DNA of 64,000 nucleotides from Burkholderia anthina (GTDB taxonomy: Bacteria > Pseudomonadota > Gammaproteobacteria > Burkholderiales > Burkholderiaceae). Under the pieces are notes generated by a model. The model was not told the origin of the DNA. It searched no databases and was given only the letters and a program-made list of their open reading frames with translations. The stretch spans positions 3,162,001-3,226,000 of the forward strand of contig NZ_CM003768.1 of assembly GCF_001547525.1 (NCBI RefSeq), given 5' to 3'. Made by a program: the position numbers and the translations under genes. This document shows, piece after piece, positions 18,788-28,234 of the stretch (the first letter of the stretch is position 1; every line of letters starts with the position of its first letter).

Positions 18788-20086
18788 TCACGCCGCCTCG
18801 TTGCGCCACTGCGCGCACGCGGCGGCGATTTCGCGTGCGAGCGCGAGGCATGACAGCGGCGCCGAGCCTTCCGCCTTGTTGTTGATCGTGATGATCACCG
18901 GCTGCCCGGCCAGCGCGTAGCGCGCGGCCAGTTCGGCGAGCGCCGAGCGCGTGGCCGGATCCTCGTCGACGAGCTTGTCGAACGGCTCGTATTTCGCTTT
19001 CGCCTGCTCGTACTTGAAGCCGCCGTGCAGGCTCCAGCGCACGATCAGCGGGCCCGGCGCGTCGCCGTCGAGCAGCGCGAGCGCGGCGGCCTGGCGCAGC
19101 GGGTCGGGCATCCGCGCGTGCAGGCCGACGCAGTAGCGCACGCCGAGCGCGGCCAGTGCGCGGATGAAGCGCGGCGTGAGCAGGCTCGCGTCGCGGATCT
19201 CGATTGCATAGCGCGTGCCGTCGGCGTCCGGCGGCAACGGCGGCAGCGCCGCGAAGAACGCGGCGAGCCGGTCGATCAGCGCGGCCGGCTGCGCGAGCAG
19301 CTGATCGGGCAGCGGCGAGAACTGGAACACGAGCACGCCGGCTTTCCGGCCGAGCCCGTCGAGGCACGGCTGGACGAATTCGCGGGTCGCGAGCGGCGCA
19401 TCGAGGAACGTCGGGTTCGGCCCGGACGGTTCGCCGCGCCGGCCGCGGATCACCGCGTCGGTCACCGCGGCCGGCGCCTTCACGACGAAGCGGAAATCGT
19501 CGGGCACCTGCTGCGCGTAGCGCAGATAATCGGCCACCGACAGCGGGCCGTAGAACGACCGGTCGAGGCTCACGCTTTTCAGCAGCGGATGCGTGCCATA
19601 CGCTTCGAGCCCTTCGCGCGACAACTTCGTCTGCGCGAAGTCGCCGTCGTAGACGATGCCGTTCCAGCCGGGGAAATACCACGACGACGTGCCGAGCCGC
19701 ACGTTCGGCGGCAGGCCGGCCGCGACTTCGGCAACGTCCGCCGAGATCGGCGCGGGCAGCACGCCGCGCTTGCGGCGGCCTTTCTTTGGCGGGGCGACCG
19801 CCGACGGCGGTTCGTCCCACAGCAGGCCGGACGACGGGGCGGGGGCGTCTTCGGCGGCGGGGCGGGCGGTCGTACGGGCGGGCGGCGCCGGTCGAGGGTC
19901 TTTCGCTGCGTCCGGCGTCACGGGCTCGTCGGGGCTGACGGAGCGGTCGCCGTCCAACGGCGACGTGCGTGCGGCGTCCGTCGGCACGCCGAACAGGTCG
20001 AACTGTCCGTCGGCGTGCGACTCGTCGGCGTCGTCGTGCCGCTGTCGTTGCGGCGGCGCCCTGCGCCGCGCCCTGCCGTCACCCAT
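18788..20086 (-). CDS. DUF72 TIM-barrel protein with a disordered N-terminal arm
   Basis: A 432-residue protein. Residues 1 to about 130 are low-complexity (Asp, Pro, Ala, Arg) and contain QFDLF at 28-32; the rest is a DUF72 domain beginning RLGTSSWYFPGWNGIVY. Typical DUF72 motifs follow: FRFVVKAP, LVFQFSP, YAIEIRD, and near the end VIITINNKAEGSAP. Biochemical function of DUF72 is unknown. QFDLF matches the beta-sliding-clamp binding consensus QL(S/D)LF except at position 2, which is worth testing. The ATG at 20086 is 23 bp downstream of the cfa stop, so it may be co-transcribed with cfa. Confidence 0.82.
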   Translation of the reverse strand: MGDGRARRRAPPQRQRHDDADESHADGQFDLFGVPTDAARTSPLDGDRSVSPDEPVTPDAAKDPRPAPPARTTARPAAEDAPAPSSGLLWDEPPSAVAPPKKGRRKRGVLPAPISADVAEVAAGLPPNVRLGTSSWYFPGWNGIVYDGDFAQTKLSREGLEAYGTHPLLKSVSLDRSFYGPLSVADYLRYAQQVPDDFRFVVKAPAAVTDAVIRGRRGEPSGPNPTFLDAPLATREFVQPCLDGLGRKAGVLVFQFSPLPDQLLAQPAALIDRLAAFFAALPPLPPDADGTRYAIEIRDASLLTPRFIRALAALGVRYCVGLHARMPDPLRQAAALALLDGDAPGPLIVRWSLHGGFKYEQAKAKYEPFDKLVDEDPATRSALAELAARYALAGQPVIITINNKAEGSAPLSCLALAREIAAACAQWRNEAA

Positions 20087-20109
20087 GCATGCCCAGCGTG
20101 ATGCGCCGC

Positions 20110-21330
20110 CTAGCGCGGCAGCGCGTGTTCGTACATATAGCGCCGCGACCACGGCAGCGTTTTCGCGCTGCGCCCGGCCTTGCGGCACACGATCTGGAAG
20201 ATCGACACGTCGTCGTGCTCGAAAGCATACGCGCAGCCGGCGAGATACACGCGCCAGATGCGGAATTTTTCGTCGTCGACGAGCTTTCGCGCTTCCTCGG
20301 CTTTCGCCTCGAAGTTTTCCGTCCAGATGTCGAGCGTGCGCGCATAGTGCCGGCGCAGGCTTTCGACGTCAACCGCCTCGAGCCCGCCGCGCTGCGCCGC
20401 TTCGAGCGCGAGGCTGATGTGCGGGAGCTCGCCGTCGGGGAACACGTAGCGGTCGATGAATTCGCCGCCGCCGAGCGCGGTTTCGCCGCTTTCCGCGTCG
20501 GTCGACGTGATCCCGTGGTTCATCGCGATGCCGTCGTCGGTCAGCAGCTCGCGGATGCGCGAGAAATAGAGCGGCAGGTTCTTGCGCCCGACGTGCTCGA
20601 ACATCCCGACGCTCGTGATGCGGTCGAACTGGCCTTCGATCTCGCGGTAATCCTGCAGACGAATCTCGATCCTGTCTTCCAGCCCCGCCGCCTTCACGCG
20701 CGCGGTCGCGAGGTCGAACTGGTTCTGCGACAGCGTCACGCCGAGACACGTCGCGCCGAACTTCTGCGCGGCGCGCAACACGAGCGCGCCCCAGCCGCAG
20801 CCGATGTCGAGCAGGCGCTGGCCGGGCTGCAGCTGGATCTTCGTCAGGATGTGGTCGATCTTCTTGATCTGCGCGGTGGCGAGATCCTCGTCGCCGTTCT
20901 CGAAGTACGCGCACGAGTACACCATGTTCTCGTCGAGCCACAGCTTGTAGAACTCGTTCGAGACGTCGTAGTGGTACTGAATCGCTTTCTTGTCGGTGCT
21001 CTTCGTGTGATTGAAGTAGCGCTTCACGCGTGCGAGCTTGCTCGCGCTCGTCACGGTGCTGCGCGCGAGCGAGTAGCCGATGTTGATGATGTCCGACAGC
21101 TTGCCTTCGATGTCGATCTTGCCCTTCACGTATGCCTCGCCGAGATTGTCGAGGCTCGGTTCGAGCAGCAGCGGCAGCGCCGACGCGCTGTTCACCTTCA
21201 GCGTGACCTGCGGCGCGCTGAAGGTGCCGAAATCGAGTTGATCGCCGTTCCACAGCACGAGGCGCGCCGGTATGTTCGCTTTCGCCCGTACTTCGTCCGC
21301 CCACTGTGCCAGCTTCTTTTCCCAGAACAT
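20110..21330 (-). CDS. cfa: Cyclopropane-fatty-acyl-phospholipid synthase
   Basis: A 406-residue CFA synthase that adds a methylene group from S-adenosylmethionine to unsaturated acyl chains of membrane phospholipids. The SAM motif LLDIGCGWGALVLRAA is central. The downstream motifs GVTLSQNQFDLA, GMFEHVGRKN and FIDRYVFPDGELP are characteristic of the family. GGAG eight bases before the ATG at 21330 decides the start and excludes an upstream extension. Followed after 23 bp by the DUF72 gene. Confidence 0.94.
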   Translation of the reverse strand: MFWEKKLAQWADEVRAKANIPARLVLWNGDQLDFGTFSAPQVTLKVNSASALPLLLEPSLDNLGEAYVKGKIDIEGKLSDIINIGYSLARSTVTSASKLARVKRYFNHTKSTDKKAIQYHYDVSNEFYKLWLDENMVYSCAYFENGDEDLATAQIKKIDHILTKIQLQPGQRLLDIGCGWGALVLRAAQKFGATCLGVTLSQNQFDLATARVKAAGLEDRIEIRLQDYREIEGQFDRITSVGMFEHVGRKNLPLYFSRIRELLTDDGIAMNHGITSTDAESGETALGGGEFIDRYVFPDGELPHISLALEAAQRGGLEAVDVESLRRHYARTLDIWTENFEAKAEEARKLVDDEKFRIWRVYLAGCAYAFEHDDVSIFQIVCRKAGRSAKTLPWSRRYMYEHALPR

Positions 21331-21451
21331 TTGGATTCTCCGTTTGTTCGTTGAATCGAATACAGCCAAGTATCTTGACCGGCGCCCGCCGCGTGCGGCG
21401 CGGGCGCCCGGATGCAACCCGGAACACGACCGGCATGCGCCGGCGCCGCGC

Positions 21452-22096
21452 TTACGGCGACAGGCGCGAGATCGTCCAGCCCGACGCCGCCGCGGTGTCG
21501 CGCGTATAGAGCAGGCGGTCGTGCAGCCGCGACGGGCGCCCCTGCCAGAACTCGATCGCGTCGGGCACGAGGCGATAGCCGCCCCAGTGCGGCGGGCGCG
21601 GCGGGTTGTCGCCATAGCGTTCGCCGACGGCCTTTTCGCGCGCTTCGAGCGTCGCGCGGCTGTCGATCACGGTGCTCTGGTCCGACGCCCACGCGCCGAT
21701 GCGCGAGCCGAGCGGGCGCGACGCGAAATAGCGGTCGCTTTCTTCCGCGCTGGTTTTCTCGATCCGCCCTTCGATGCGTACCTGGCGCTCGAGCTCGATC
21801 CAGTAGAACAGCAGCGCGGCGTGCGGATGCACGGCCAGATCGTGCCCCTTGCGGCTTTCGTAATTGGTGAAGAAGACGAACCCGCGTTCGTCGACGCCCT
21901 TGATGAGCACGATCCGGGCCGACGGCCGGCCGTCGGCGCCGACGGTCGCGAGCGTCATCGTGTTCGGCTCGGGCAGCTTGGCGGCGAGCGCCTCCTTGAA
22001 CCAGCGATCGAACTGGGCGAAGGGGTCGGGGGCGGCATCGGCTTCGTCGAGCGAAGCGCGCGAATAGTTGATCCGAAGATCGGCGAGAGTCGTCAT
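21452..22096 (-). CDS. pdxH: Pyridoxamine 5'-phosphate oxidase
   Basis: A 214-residue FMN enzyme that makes pyridoxal 5'-phosphate from pyridoxine or pyridoxamine phosphate. The FMN-binding segment [24 protein letters not shown] is cut by normal family motifs, followed by [15 protein letters not shown] and the C-terminal [16 protein letters not shown] substrate motif. The C-terminus [16 protein letters not shown] is close to the usual RLxP end. The ATG at 22096 matches family length. Divergent from tcdA across 128 bp, in which TATACT on the minus strand could serve as a -10. Confidence 0.95.
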   Translation of the reverse strand: MTTLADLRINYSRASLDEADAAPDPFAQFDRWFKEALAAKLPEPNTMTLATVGADGRPSARIVLIKGVDERGFVFFTNYESRKGHDLAVHPHAALLFYWIELERQVRIEGRIEKTSAEESDRYFASRPLGSRIGAWASDQSTVIDSRATLEAREKAVGERYGDNPPRPPHWGGYRLVPDAIEFWQGRPSRLHDRLLYTRDTAAASGWTISRLSP

Positions 22097-22224
22097 GTTA
22101 TGCAAACGCTTCAATCTGGGGCCAGTATAGCGAACGCGCGAGAATCGTGCGTGCACGGTAGCGCGTGCGAGCGGGGAGTTCAGGCAGAATAGAGGGCTGC
22201 ACGACTTACGTTTTCCTTGCTGCC

Positions 22225-23082
22225 ATGTCCGCCGCCGACGCCGCCCCGCCCAGTTCTTCCGATCTTACCCCGACCCCGGAAATCCAGCTTGACGTGGATC
22301 GCGCGCGGCGTTTCGGCGGCGTCGCGCGCCTGTACGGCGCGCCGGCGGCCGCCGCGTTCGAGCGGGCGCACGTCGCGGTGATCGGAATCGGCGGCGTCGG
22401 GTCGTGGGTGGCCGAGGCGCTCGCGCGCAACGCGGTCGGCACGTTGACGCTGATCGATCTCGACAACGTCGCGGAAAGCAACACGAACCGGCAGATCCAT
22501 GCGCTCGACGGCAATTACGGCAAGCCGAAGGTCGACGCGATGGCCGAGCGCATCGCGCTGATCGATCCCGCATGCCGCGTGAACCGCGTCGAAGATTTCG
22601 TCGAGTCCGACAATTTCGACGCGCTGCTCGGCGGCGGCTTCGACTACGTGATCGATGCGATCGACAGCGTGCGCACGAAGGTCGCGCTGATCGCGTGGTG
22701 CGTCGCGAAACGGCAGCCGTTGATCGTCGTCGGCGGCGCGGGCGGGCAGCTCGACCCGACGCGCATCCGCATCGACGATCTCGCGCTGACGATTCAGGAT
22801 CCGCTGCTGTCGAAGGTCCGCGCGCAGCTGCGCAAGCAGCACGGCTTTCCGCGCGGGCCGAAGGCGCGCTTCAAGGTCAGCGCCGTGTATTCGGACGAGC
22901 CGCTGATCTATCCGGAAGCGGCGGCCTGCGACATCGAGGACGGCGCCGAGCCGTCCGCGGCCGCGCATGTCGCGGGGCTCAACTGTGCGGGCTTCGGTTC
23001 GAGCGTGTGCGTGACCGCGAGCTTCGGTTTCGCGGCGGCCGCGCATGCGCTGCGGGCGATCGCGGCACGGGCGGCCGGCTGA
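22225..23082 (+). CDS. tcdA: tRNA threonylcarbamoyladenosine dehydratase
   Basis: A 285-residue E1-like (ThiF/MoeB) protein. It carries the ATP-binding Rossmann motif [22 protein letters not shown] (shown in part), the [15 protein letters not shown] motif with the adenylation Arg, and the [15 protein letters not shown] region. TcdA (CsdL) cyclises t6A37 of tRNA to ct6A. The ATG at 22225 was chosen because upstream residues look non-coding. A family role in tRNA modification fits tsaE and queG elsewhere in the window, though they are not linked. It converges on the thioredoxin gene with a GC hairpin between. Confidence 0.9.
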   Translation: MSAADAAPPSSSDLTPTPEIQLDVDRARRFGGVARLYGAPAAAAFERAHVAVIGIGGVGSWVAEALARNAVGTLTLIDLDNVAESNTNRQIHALDGNYGKPKVDAMAERIALIDPACRVNRVEDFVESDNFDALLGGGFDYVIDAIDSVRTKVALIAWCVAKRQPLIVVGGAGGQLDPTRIRIDDLALTIQDPLLSKVRAQLRKQHGFPRGPKARFKVSAVYSDEPLIYPEAAACDIEDGAEPSAAAHVAGLNCAGFGSSVCVTASFGFAAAAHALRAIAARAAG

Positions 23083-23152
23083 GCGTGCGGCGCGCGGGCA
23101 CGCAAGGACGATGCCGCGGCGCGGGCGACGTGCCGCGAGCGATAGGCCGATG

Positions 23153-23177
23153 CGGCCGGGCCGTGGCGGCCCGGCCG
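23153..23177. repeat. 11-bp perfect GC hairpin between convergent genes
   Basis: CGGCCGGGCCG (23153-23163) and CGGCCCGGCCG (23167-23177) form a perfect stem around TGG, in the 108-bp gap between tcdA and the convergent thioredoxin gene. No T-run follows on either strand. The position suggests a transcription or RNA-end barrier; this is inference. Confidence 0.45.
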
Positions 23178-23190
23178 GTCGCGCGTCGGG

Positions 23191-24039
23191 TCAGTTGAGC
23201 GCCATGCTCAGCTTGCGTCGCCACGCGGCGACGAGGTCGGGGCGATCGCCGGCCAGTTCGAACACCGAGATCATCGTGCGGCGGCCGAGATCGTCGCCGT
23301 ACGCGCGATCGCGCGTCACGATTTCCAGCAACTGCTCCAGCGCCCCTTCGTACGCGCGCCGCGCGATCAGGCTCTGCGCGAGGTCGAAGCGCGCATCGAG
23401 ATCGGCCGGGTTCGCCGCGATGCGCGCCTCGAGCGCGTCGGTTGGCGGCAGGTCGGCCGTGGCGTCGAGCGCGTCGAAACGGGTCTTGATCGCCTGGTAG
23501 CGCGGGTCGCCGTTCTGCACGGTTTGCGGCGACAGGCGCTCGGTCTCCGCGCGTGCGGCATCGACTTCGTTGCGCGCGAGCAGTAGCTCGATCAGGTCGA
23601 GGCGCGCGTCGTCGTAGCCGGGGTTCAGCGCGAGCGCCGCTTCGAGGTGCGCGCGCGCATCGTCGAAGCGCTGTTCGGCCATCGCGTACTGCGCGGCGCG
23701 GCGTTCGGCTTCCTCGGGGGCCGGCAGCAGCCGGTCGAGGAACGCGCGCAACTGCCCTTCGGGCAGCACGCCGACGAACTGGTCGACCGGCCGCCCGTCG
23801 GCGAACGCGATCACGTGCGGGATGCTGCGCGTCTGGAAGTGCGCGGCGAGCTCCTGGTTCTCGTCGACGTTGACCTTCACGAGCTTCCAGCGGCCTGCGT
23901 AGTCGGCTTCGAGCTTTTCCAGCAGCGGGCCGAGCGTCTTGCAGGGGCCGCACCACGGCGCCCAGAAGTCGACCAGCACGGGCGTGTCCAGCGACGCCTC
24001 GATGACGTCTTTCTCGAATGTGGCAAGCGTGGTGTCCAT
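23191..24039 (-). CDS. Thioredoxin-TPR co-chaperone (YbbN/CnoX-like)
   Basis: A 282-residue fusion. Residues 1 to about 110 form a thioredoxin domain with active-site WCGPC and the cis-Pro context SIPHVIAF; the remainder is a helical TPR-like region typical of YbbN. In E. coli the homologue is a chaperedoxin with holdase activity that passes clients to GroEL or DnaK; its motif there is non-canonical. Here a complete CxxC is present, so thiol oxidoreductase activity is likely retained, as in many proteobacterial CnoX proteins. The ATG at 24039 begins right at the domain. Confidence 0.88.
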   Translation of the reverse strand: MDTTLATFEKDVIEASLDTPVLVDFWAPWCGPCKTLGPLLEKLEADYAGRWKLVKVNVDENQELAAHFQTRSIPHVIAFADGRPVDQFVGVLPEGQLRAFLDRLLPAPEEAERRAAQYAMAEQRFDDARAHLEAALALNPGYDDARLDLIELLLARNEVDAARAETERLSPQTVQNGDPRYQAIKTRFDALDATADLPPTDALEARIAANPADLDARFDLAQSLIARRAYEGALEQLLEIVTRDRAYGDDLGRRTMISVFELAGDRPDLVAAWRRKLSMALN

Positions 24040-24091
24040 GGCGTTCTCTTCCGTTCGAATATCGTCAGGGTGGGGGCGGTGCGCCGCTTTT

Positions 24092-24973
24092 TCAACGCGG
24101 CTTCGCTTCGGGCAGCGCAATCCATTCGGTCTCGCCGGGCACCTTGCCCATCTCCTGGCGCGTCCACGCCGCTTTCGCGCGTTCGATCGCGTCGCGGCTG
24201 CTCGCGACGAAATTCCACTCGATGAAGCGTTCGCCGTCCATCCGGTCGCCGCCGAGCAGCATCGCGCGCGCGCCGCTGCCGCTCGTCAGCGTGACGCTCG
24301 CGCCCGGCGCGAGCACGGCCATCCGTTCGGCCGGCACCGGCGCGCCGTCGATCGCGAGCTCGCCGTCGACCACGTAGACCGCGCGCTCCTCGTGCGACGC
24401 ATCGAGTTCGAGCCGGCCGCCGGCCGCGAATTCGGCCGCGACGTACAGCGTGCGCGAGAACGTCGTCACGGGCGAGCGCAGCCCGAACGCGTCGCCGGCG
24501 ATCACCGTCAGCGCCACGCCGTCTTCGTCCCGCTTGGGCAGCGTGTCGGCCGCGTGGTGCTCGAACGACGGCTCGGTCGTCTCGTGCGCTTTCGGCAGCG
24601 CGACCCAGGTCTGGATCCCGTGCACGGTGTGGCCGCTCGCGCGTTGCGCGTCGGGCGTGCGCTCCGAGTGGACGATCCCTCGGCCGGCCGTCATCCAGTT
24701 CACGTCGCCCGGCACGATTTCCTGCCGCGAGCCGAGGCTGTCGCGGTGCAGGATCGCGCCGTCGAACAGGTAGGTGACCGTCGCGAGCCCGATGTGCGGA
24801 TGCGGGCGCACGTCGAGCCCCGTGCCGGCCGGCAGCATCGCGGGCCCCATGTGATCGAAGAAGATGAACGGGCCGACGAGGCGTGCGGCGAGCGCGGGCA
24901 GCGTGCGGCGCACCTGCAGGTTGCCGATGTCGCGCACGTGCGGCTTCAGCAAGGCTTTGATCGAGTCGGTCAT
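24092..24973 (-). CDS. Pirin family protein
   Basis: A 293-residue bicupin pirin. Metal-binding residues are visible in the N-terminal cupin: the HPHIGLATVTYL motif (two His) and GIVHSE (His and Glu). A second cupin follows (about residues 160-270). Some bacterial pirins have quercetin 2,3-dioxygenase activity, others act as redox-sensing cofactors; the sequence does not decide. It lies 52 bp upstream of the thioredoxin-TPR gene on the same strand and may share its transcript. Confidence 0.88.
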   Translation of the reverse strand: MTDSIKALLKPHVRDIGNLQVRRTLPALAARLVGPFIFFDHMGPAMLPAGTGLDVRPHPHIGLATVTYLFDGAILHRDSLGSRQEIVPGDVNWMTAGRGIVHSERTPDAQRASGHTVHGIQTWVALPKAHETTEPSFEHHAADTLPKRDEDGVALTVIAGDAFGLRSPVTTFSRTLYVAAEFAAGGRLELDASHEERAVYVVDGELAIDGAPVPAERMAVLAPGASVTLTSGSGARAMLLGGDRMDGERFIEWNFVASSRDAIERAKAAWTRQEMGKVPGETEWIALPEAKPR

Positions 24974-25227
24974 GGCGGGCCTCGTGGGGAACGGCTGGAT
25001 TGCCGGTCATTGTACTGGCGGCACGGCGGCGCGCGTGACGGGCTGCACGAAACGCGCGCGGCGCGATGCGGCCGCGGCGGGCACGCATCGTGCGGTGTCC
25101 ACCGCGTCGCGCCAGCCGCTGCGCCCGCTGCCGATTCCATGCGCGCCGCGCGGGTATCCGGCGCGGCGGCGAAACCCGGTAGACTGACCGGCTTCACAAC
25201 GACGATTCGACAATCGAGGAGACGCCG

Positions 25228-26112
25228 ATGATGGCCCCGAAGGATCTGCTGCTCGCGCTGGTCGTGATTCTGGCGTGGGGCGTGAACTTCGTCGTGATCA
25301 AGGTCGGCCTGCACGGCATGCCGCCGATGCTGCTCGGCGCGCTGCGCTTCACGCTCGCGGCCGTGCCCGCGGTGTTCTTCGTGCGCCGGCCGCAGATTTC
25401 GTGGCGGCTGCTGGTGCTGTACGGCGCGACGATCCAGCTTGGCCAGTTCGTGTTCCTGTTCACCGGCATGTACGTCGGCATGCCGGCCGGCCTCGCGTCG
25501 CTCGTGCTGCAGTCGCAGGCGTTCTTCACGCTGGTGTTCGCGATGCTGTTCCTCGGCGAGCGGCTGCGCGTGCAGAACCTGATCGGGCTCGCGATCGCCG
25601 CGGGCGGCCTCGTCGTGATCGCCGCGCAGGGCGGCCGTGCGATGACGCTCGCGGGCTTCCTGCTGACGATCTGCTCGGCCGCGATGTGGGCCTTCGGCAA
25701 TATCGTCACGAAGAAGGTCGGGAAGGCGAACCTCGTGTCGCTCGTCGTGTGGGCGAGCCTCGTGCCGCCCGTGCCGTTCTTCCTGCTGTCGCTGTGGTTC
25801 GAGGGGCCGCGGCGGATCGCGACCGCGCTCGCCGGGCTCGACGGCGCGTCGATCTTCGCGGTCGTCTATCTGGCGTTCGTCGCGACGCTGCTCGGCTACG
25901 GGCTGTGGAGCCGCCTGCTGTCGCGCTATCCGGCCGCGCAGGTCGCGCAGTTCTCGCTGCTGGTGCCGATCGTCGGGCTCGCGTCGTCGGCGTTGCTGCT
26001 CGACGAGCATCTGACGCAAGCGCAGCTGATCGGCGCCGCGCTCGTGATGGGCGGGCTCGCGGTGAACGTGTTCGGCGGGAAACTGCTGAGCCGCTTCGCG
26101 GCATCGTCGTGA
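25228..26112 (+). CDS. eamA: EamA-type exporter, probable O-acetylserine/cysteine exporter
   Basis: A 294-residue drug/metabolite transporter with ten predicted helices in two EamA repeats. It resembles E. coli EamA (YdeD) along its whole length as I recall it: VVILAWGVNFVVIKVGLHGMPP at the start (in part), GMPAGLASLVLQSQAFFT in the first repeat and LLVPIVGLASSALLLDE in the second. EamA exports cysteine pathway metabolites. GAGGAG seven bases before the ATG pair supports the start at 25228 or 25231. The upstream 254-bp gap contains the promoter but no other gene. Confidence 0.85.
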   Translation: MMAPKDLLLALVVILAWGVNFVVIKVGLHGMPPMLLGALRFTLAAVPAVFFVRRPQISWRLLVLYGATIQLGQFVFLFTGMYVGMPAGLASLVLQSQAFFTLVFAMLFLGERLRVQNLIGLAIAAGGLVVIAAQGGRAMTLAGFLLTICSAAMWAFGNIVTKKVGKANLVSLVVWASLVPPVPFFLLSLWFEGPRRIATALAGLDGASIFAVVYLAFVATLLGYGLWSRLLSRYPAAQVAQFSLLVPIVGLASSALLLDEHLTQAQLIGAALVMGGLAVNVFGGKLLSRFAASS

Positions 26113-26157
26113 CGCGCCGGCACGCGCCGCGTGCCGGCGGCAGGGAACGGATGGCGC

Positions 26158-27684
26158 TCAGGCCATCCGGCTCTTCGCGAGCGGCGGATTCGCGGCGAAG
26201 TAGCGCTTGATGCCGCGGAAGATCGCGTCTGCCATCTCGTCGCGATAGCTGTCGTCGTTGAGCCGGCGCTCTTCGTCCGGGTTGCTGATGAACGCGGTCT
26301 CGACGAGGATCGACGGGATGTCGGGCGCCTTCAGCACCGCGAACCCGGCCTGCTCGACCGAGCCCTTGTGCAGCTTGTTGATGCCGCCCACTTCCTTCAG
26401 CACGTAGTTGCCGTAGCGCAGCGAATCGCGGATCTGCGCGGTCGTCGACATGTCGAACAGCGCGCGGCTGACTGCCGCGTCCTGGGTCTTGATGTTGATG
26501 CCGCCGATCAGGTCGGACGAGTTTTCCTTGTTCGCGAGCCAGCGCGCGGCGGCGCTCGATGCGCCGTGGTCGGACAGCGCGAACACCGACGAGCCGCGCG
26601 CGGACGGCGTCGTGAACGCGTCCGCGTGGATCGACACGAACAGATCCGCGCCGACGCGGCGCGCCTTCTGCACGCGCACGTTCAGCGGCACGAAGAAATC
26701 GGCGTCGCGCGTCATCATCGCGCGCATGTTCGGTGCGGCGTCGATCTTCGCGCGCAGCTTCTTCGCGATGTCGAGCGCGATGTGCTTCTCGTACGTGCCG
26801 TTGCCGCCGATCGCGCCCGGATCCTCGCCGCCGTGGCCCGGGTCGATCGCGACCGTCAGCAGGCGCACGGTGCCGCCCTTGCCCGATTTCGGCGCGGTGA
26901 ACTTGTAGGTGTCGCCGTCGTCGTCGCTGTCGTCGCGGCGCGCGATGACGGGCGGCGGCTTGACGGCCGGCTTCGCGGGCGCCGACGGCGTGCCGGCGGC
27001 CGGCGGCGTGTGCGGCGCGGCCGGCGTGTTCTGTGCGAAACGCTGGAAGAATGCGTCGCTGTTGTCGCCGGCGGCGGGCGGCGGGGTGCCCGGGCCGGCC
27101 AGCGTGGACGGCGGCTGCATCTGCTGCGCGCGCGCGGTGTCGTTGAGCGCCTGTTCCTTGCGTTCCGTCTGCGCGATCAGGTCGGACAGCGGATCGGGCG
27201 CGACGGCCGGGTACAGGTCGAACACGAGCCGGTACTTGTACGTGCCGACGGGCGGCAGCGTGAACACCTGCGGCTTCACCGAGCCTTTCAGGTCGAACAC
27301 CATCCGCACGACGTGCGGCTGATACTGGCCGACGCGCACCGACTGGATCTGCGGATCGTTCGGCGCGATCTTCGAGACGAGGTCGCGCAGCGCCTGGTCG
27401 AGATCGAGGCCGCTCAGGTCGACGACGAGACGGTCGGGGCCCTGCAGCAGTTGTTGGCTATTCTGCAGCGGCTGGTCGGATTCGATCGTGACGCGCGTGT
27501 AATCGCGTGCGGGCCACACGCGCACGCCGAGCACCGACGACGCGTGCGCGAGCCGCGGCGCGACGAGACCGAGCACCAGCGTCGACGCCCCCGCGCGCAG
27601 GATCTGACGGCGGCGCCAGTTGTGCGTCGCGGTGGCCGCCGATTCGATCGAGCGGAACGGTTTGATCAACATCTTTCGAGACAT
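26158..27684 (-). CDS. amiC: N-acetylmuramoyl-L-alanine amidase (AMIN + Amidase_3)
   Basis: A 508-residue periplasmic cell-division amidase. A twin-arginine signal (RRRQILRAG, then a hydrophobic stretch ending LAHA) is followed by an AMIN septal-targeting domain (about 50-150), a Pro/Ala/Asp-rich linker (about 190-260) and a zinc Amidase_3 domain. Zinc and catalytic residues are visible in AIDPGHGGEDPG, NGTYEKHIALDIA, FVSIHADAF and ILVETAFISN. It would split daughter cells by cutting septal peptidoglycan. Its ATG at 27684 overlaps the end of tsaE by 19 bp, implying co-transcription with tsaE. Confidence 0.93.
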   Translation of the reverse strand: MSRKMLIKPFRSIESAATATHNWRRRQILRAGASTLVLGLVAPRLAHASSVLGVRVWPARDYTRVTIESDQPLQNSQQLLQGPDRLVVDLSGLDLDQALRDLVSKIAPNDPQIQSVRVGQYQPHVVRMVFDLKGSVKPQVFTLPPVGTYKYRLVFDLYPAVAPDPLSDLIAQTERKEQALNDTARAQQMQPPSTLAGPGTPPPAAGDNSDAFFQRFAQNTPAAPHTPPAAGTPSAPAKPAVKPPPVIARRDDSDDDGDTYKFTAPKSGKGGTVRLLTVAIDPGHGGEDPGAIGGNGTYEKHIALDIAKKLRAKIDAAPNMRAMMTRDADFFVPLNVRVQKARRVGADLFVSIHADAFTTPSARGSSVFALSDHGASSAAARWLANKENSSDLIGGINIKTQDAAVSRALFDMSTTAQIRDSLRYGNYVLKEVGGINKLHKGSVEQAGFAVLKAPDIPSILVETAFISNPDEERRLNDDSYRDEMADAIFRGIKRYFAANPPLAKSRMA

Positions 27685-28217
27685 GCGTTTCCTGAAGCGC
27701 TGTACGCCCGGACGGTGAGGACGCGGCCGTCGCCGTCCACGTCGAGCGAGAAAACCAGATCGGGCACGCCGAGCAGGGCGCCCGCCTGTTGCGGCCATTC
27801 GACGAGGCAGATCGCGCTGGAATTGAAATATTCGCGAAAGCCTGCGTCCGACCATTCGGCCGGATCGTTGAATCGATACAGATCGAAGTGATAGACCTCG
27901 AGTTCCCCGTCGCTGCGTTCGAGCGCGTACGGCTCGACGAGCGTATAGGTCGGGCTGCGCACGCGCCCCTGGTGGCCGAGGCCGCGCAGGATCGCGCGCA
28001 CGAGGGTCGTCTTGCCCGCGCCGAGATCGCCGACCAGCTGGATCTGCAGCCCGTCGAACGCGTGGGCGCGGTCGAGCGCGATGCGCGCGGCGTCGAGCGC
28101 GTGCGCGAAGCGGGTGCCGAAGGCCTCGGTCGCCGCTTCGTCGGCGAGCGCGATCACGCGCTCCGCGAGCGGGGCGGGCAGCATGGCGTGAGGCGGTTGG
28201 CTGGGCGTGGCTGGCAT
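27666..28217 (-). CDS. tsaE: tRNA threonylcarbamoyladenosine biosynthesis ATPase
   Basis: A 183-residue P-loop ATPase that works with TsaB and TsaD in t6A37 formation on tRNA. The Walker A motif GDLGAGKTT is followed by RSPTYTLVEPY and the Walker B-like HFDLYRF, then LVEWPQQ. The C-terminal extension (VRAYSASGNACLERC) is unusual but within the usual variation. The ATG at 28217 is only 17 bp from the divergent queG ATG at 28235. tsaE-amiC is a common linkage in proteobacteria. Confidence 0.93.
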   Translation of the reverse strand: MPATPSQPPHAMLPAPLAERVIALADEAATEAFGTRFAHALDAARIALDRAHAFDGLQIQLVGDLGAGKTTLVRAILRGLGHQGRVRSPTYTLVEPYALERSDGELEVYHFDLYRFNDPAEWSDAGFREYFNSSAICLVEWPQQAGALLGVPDLVFSLDVDGDGRVLTVRAYSASGNACLERC

Positions 28218-28222
28218 TCTCG

Positions 28223-28228
28223 TAAAAT
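28223..28228 (+). promoter_or_regulatory. -10-like element directly before queG
   Basis: TAAAAT at 28223-28228 ends six bases before the queG ATG, so transcription would begin at or next to the start codon. No good -35 is present at 16-18 bp (TTGGCT at 28197-28202 is 20 bp away and inside tsaE). Either a leaderless transcript or coincidence. Confidence 0.35.
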
Positions 28229-28234
28229 AGTGCG

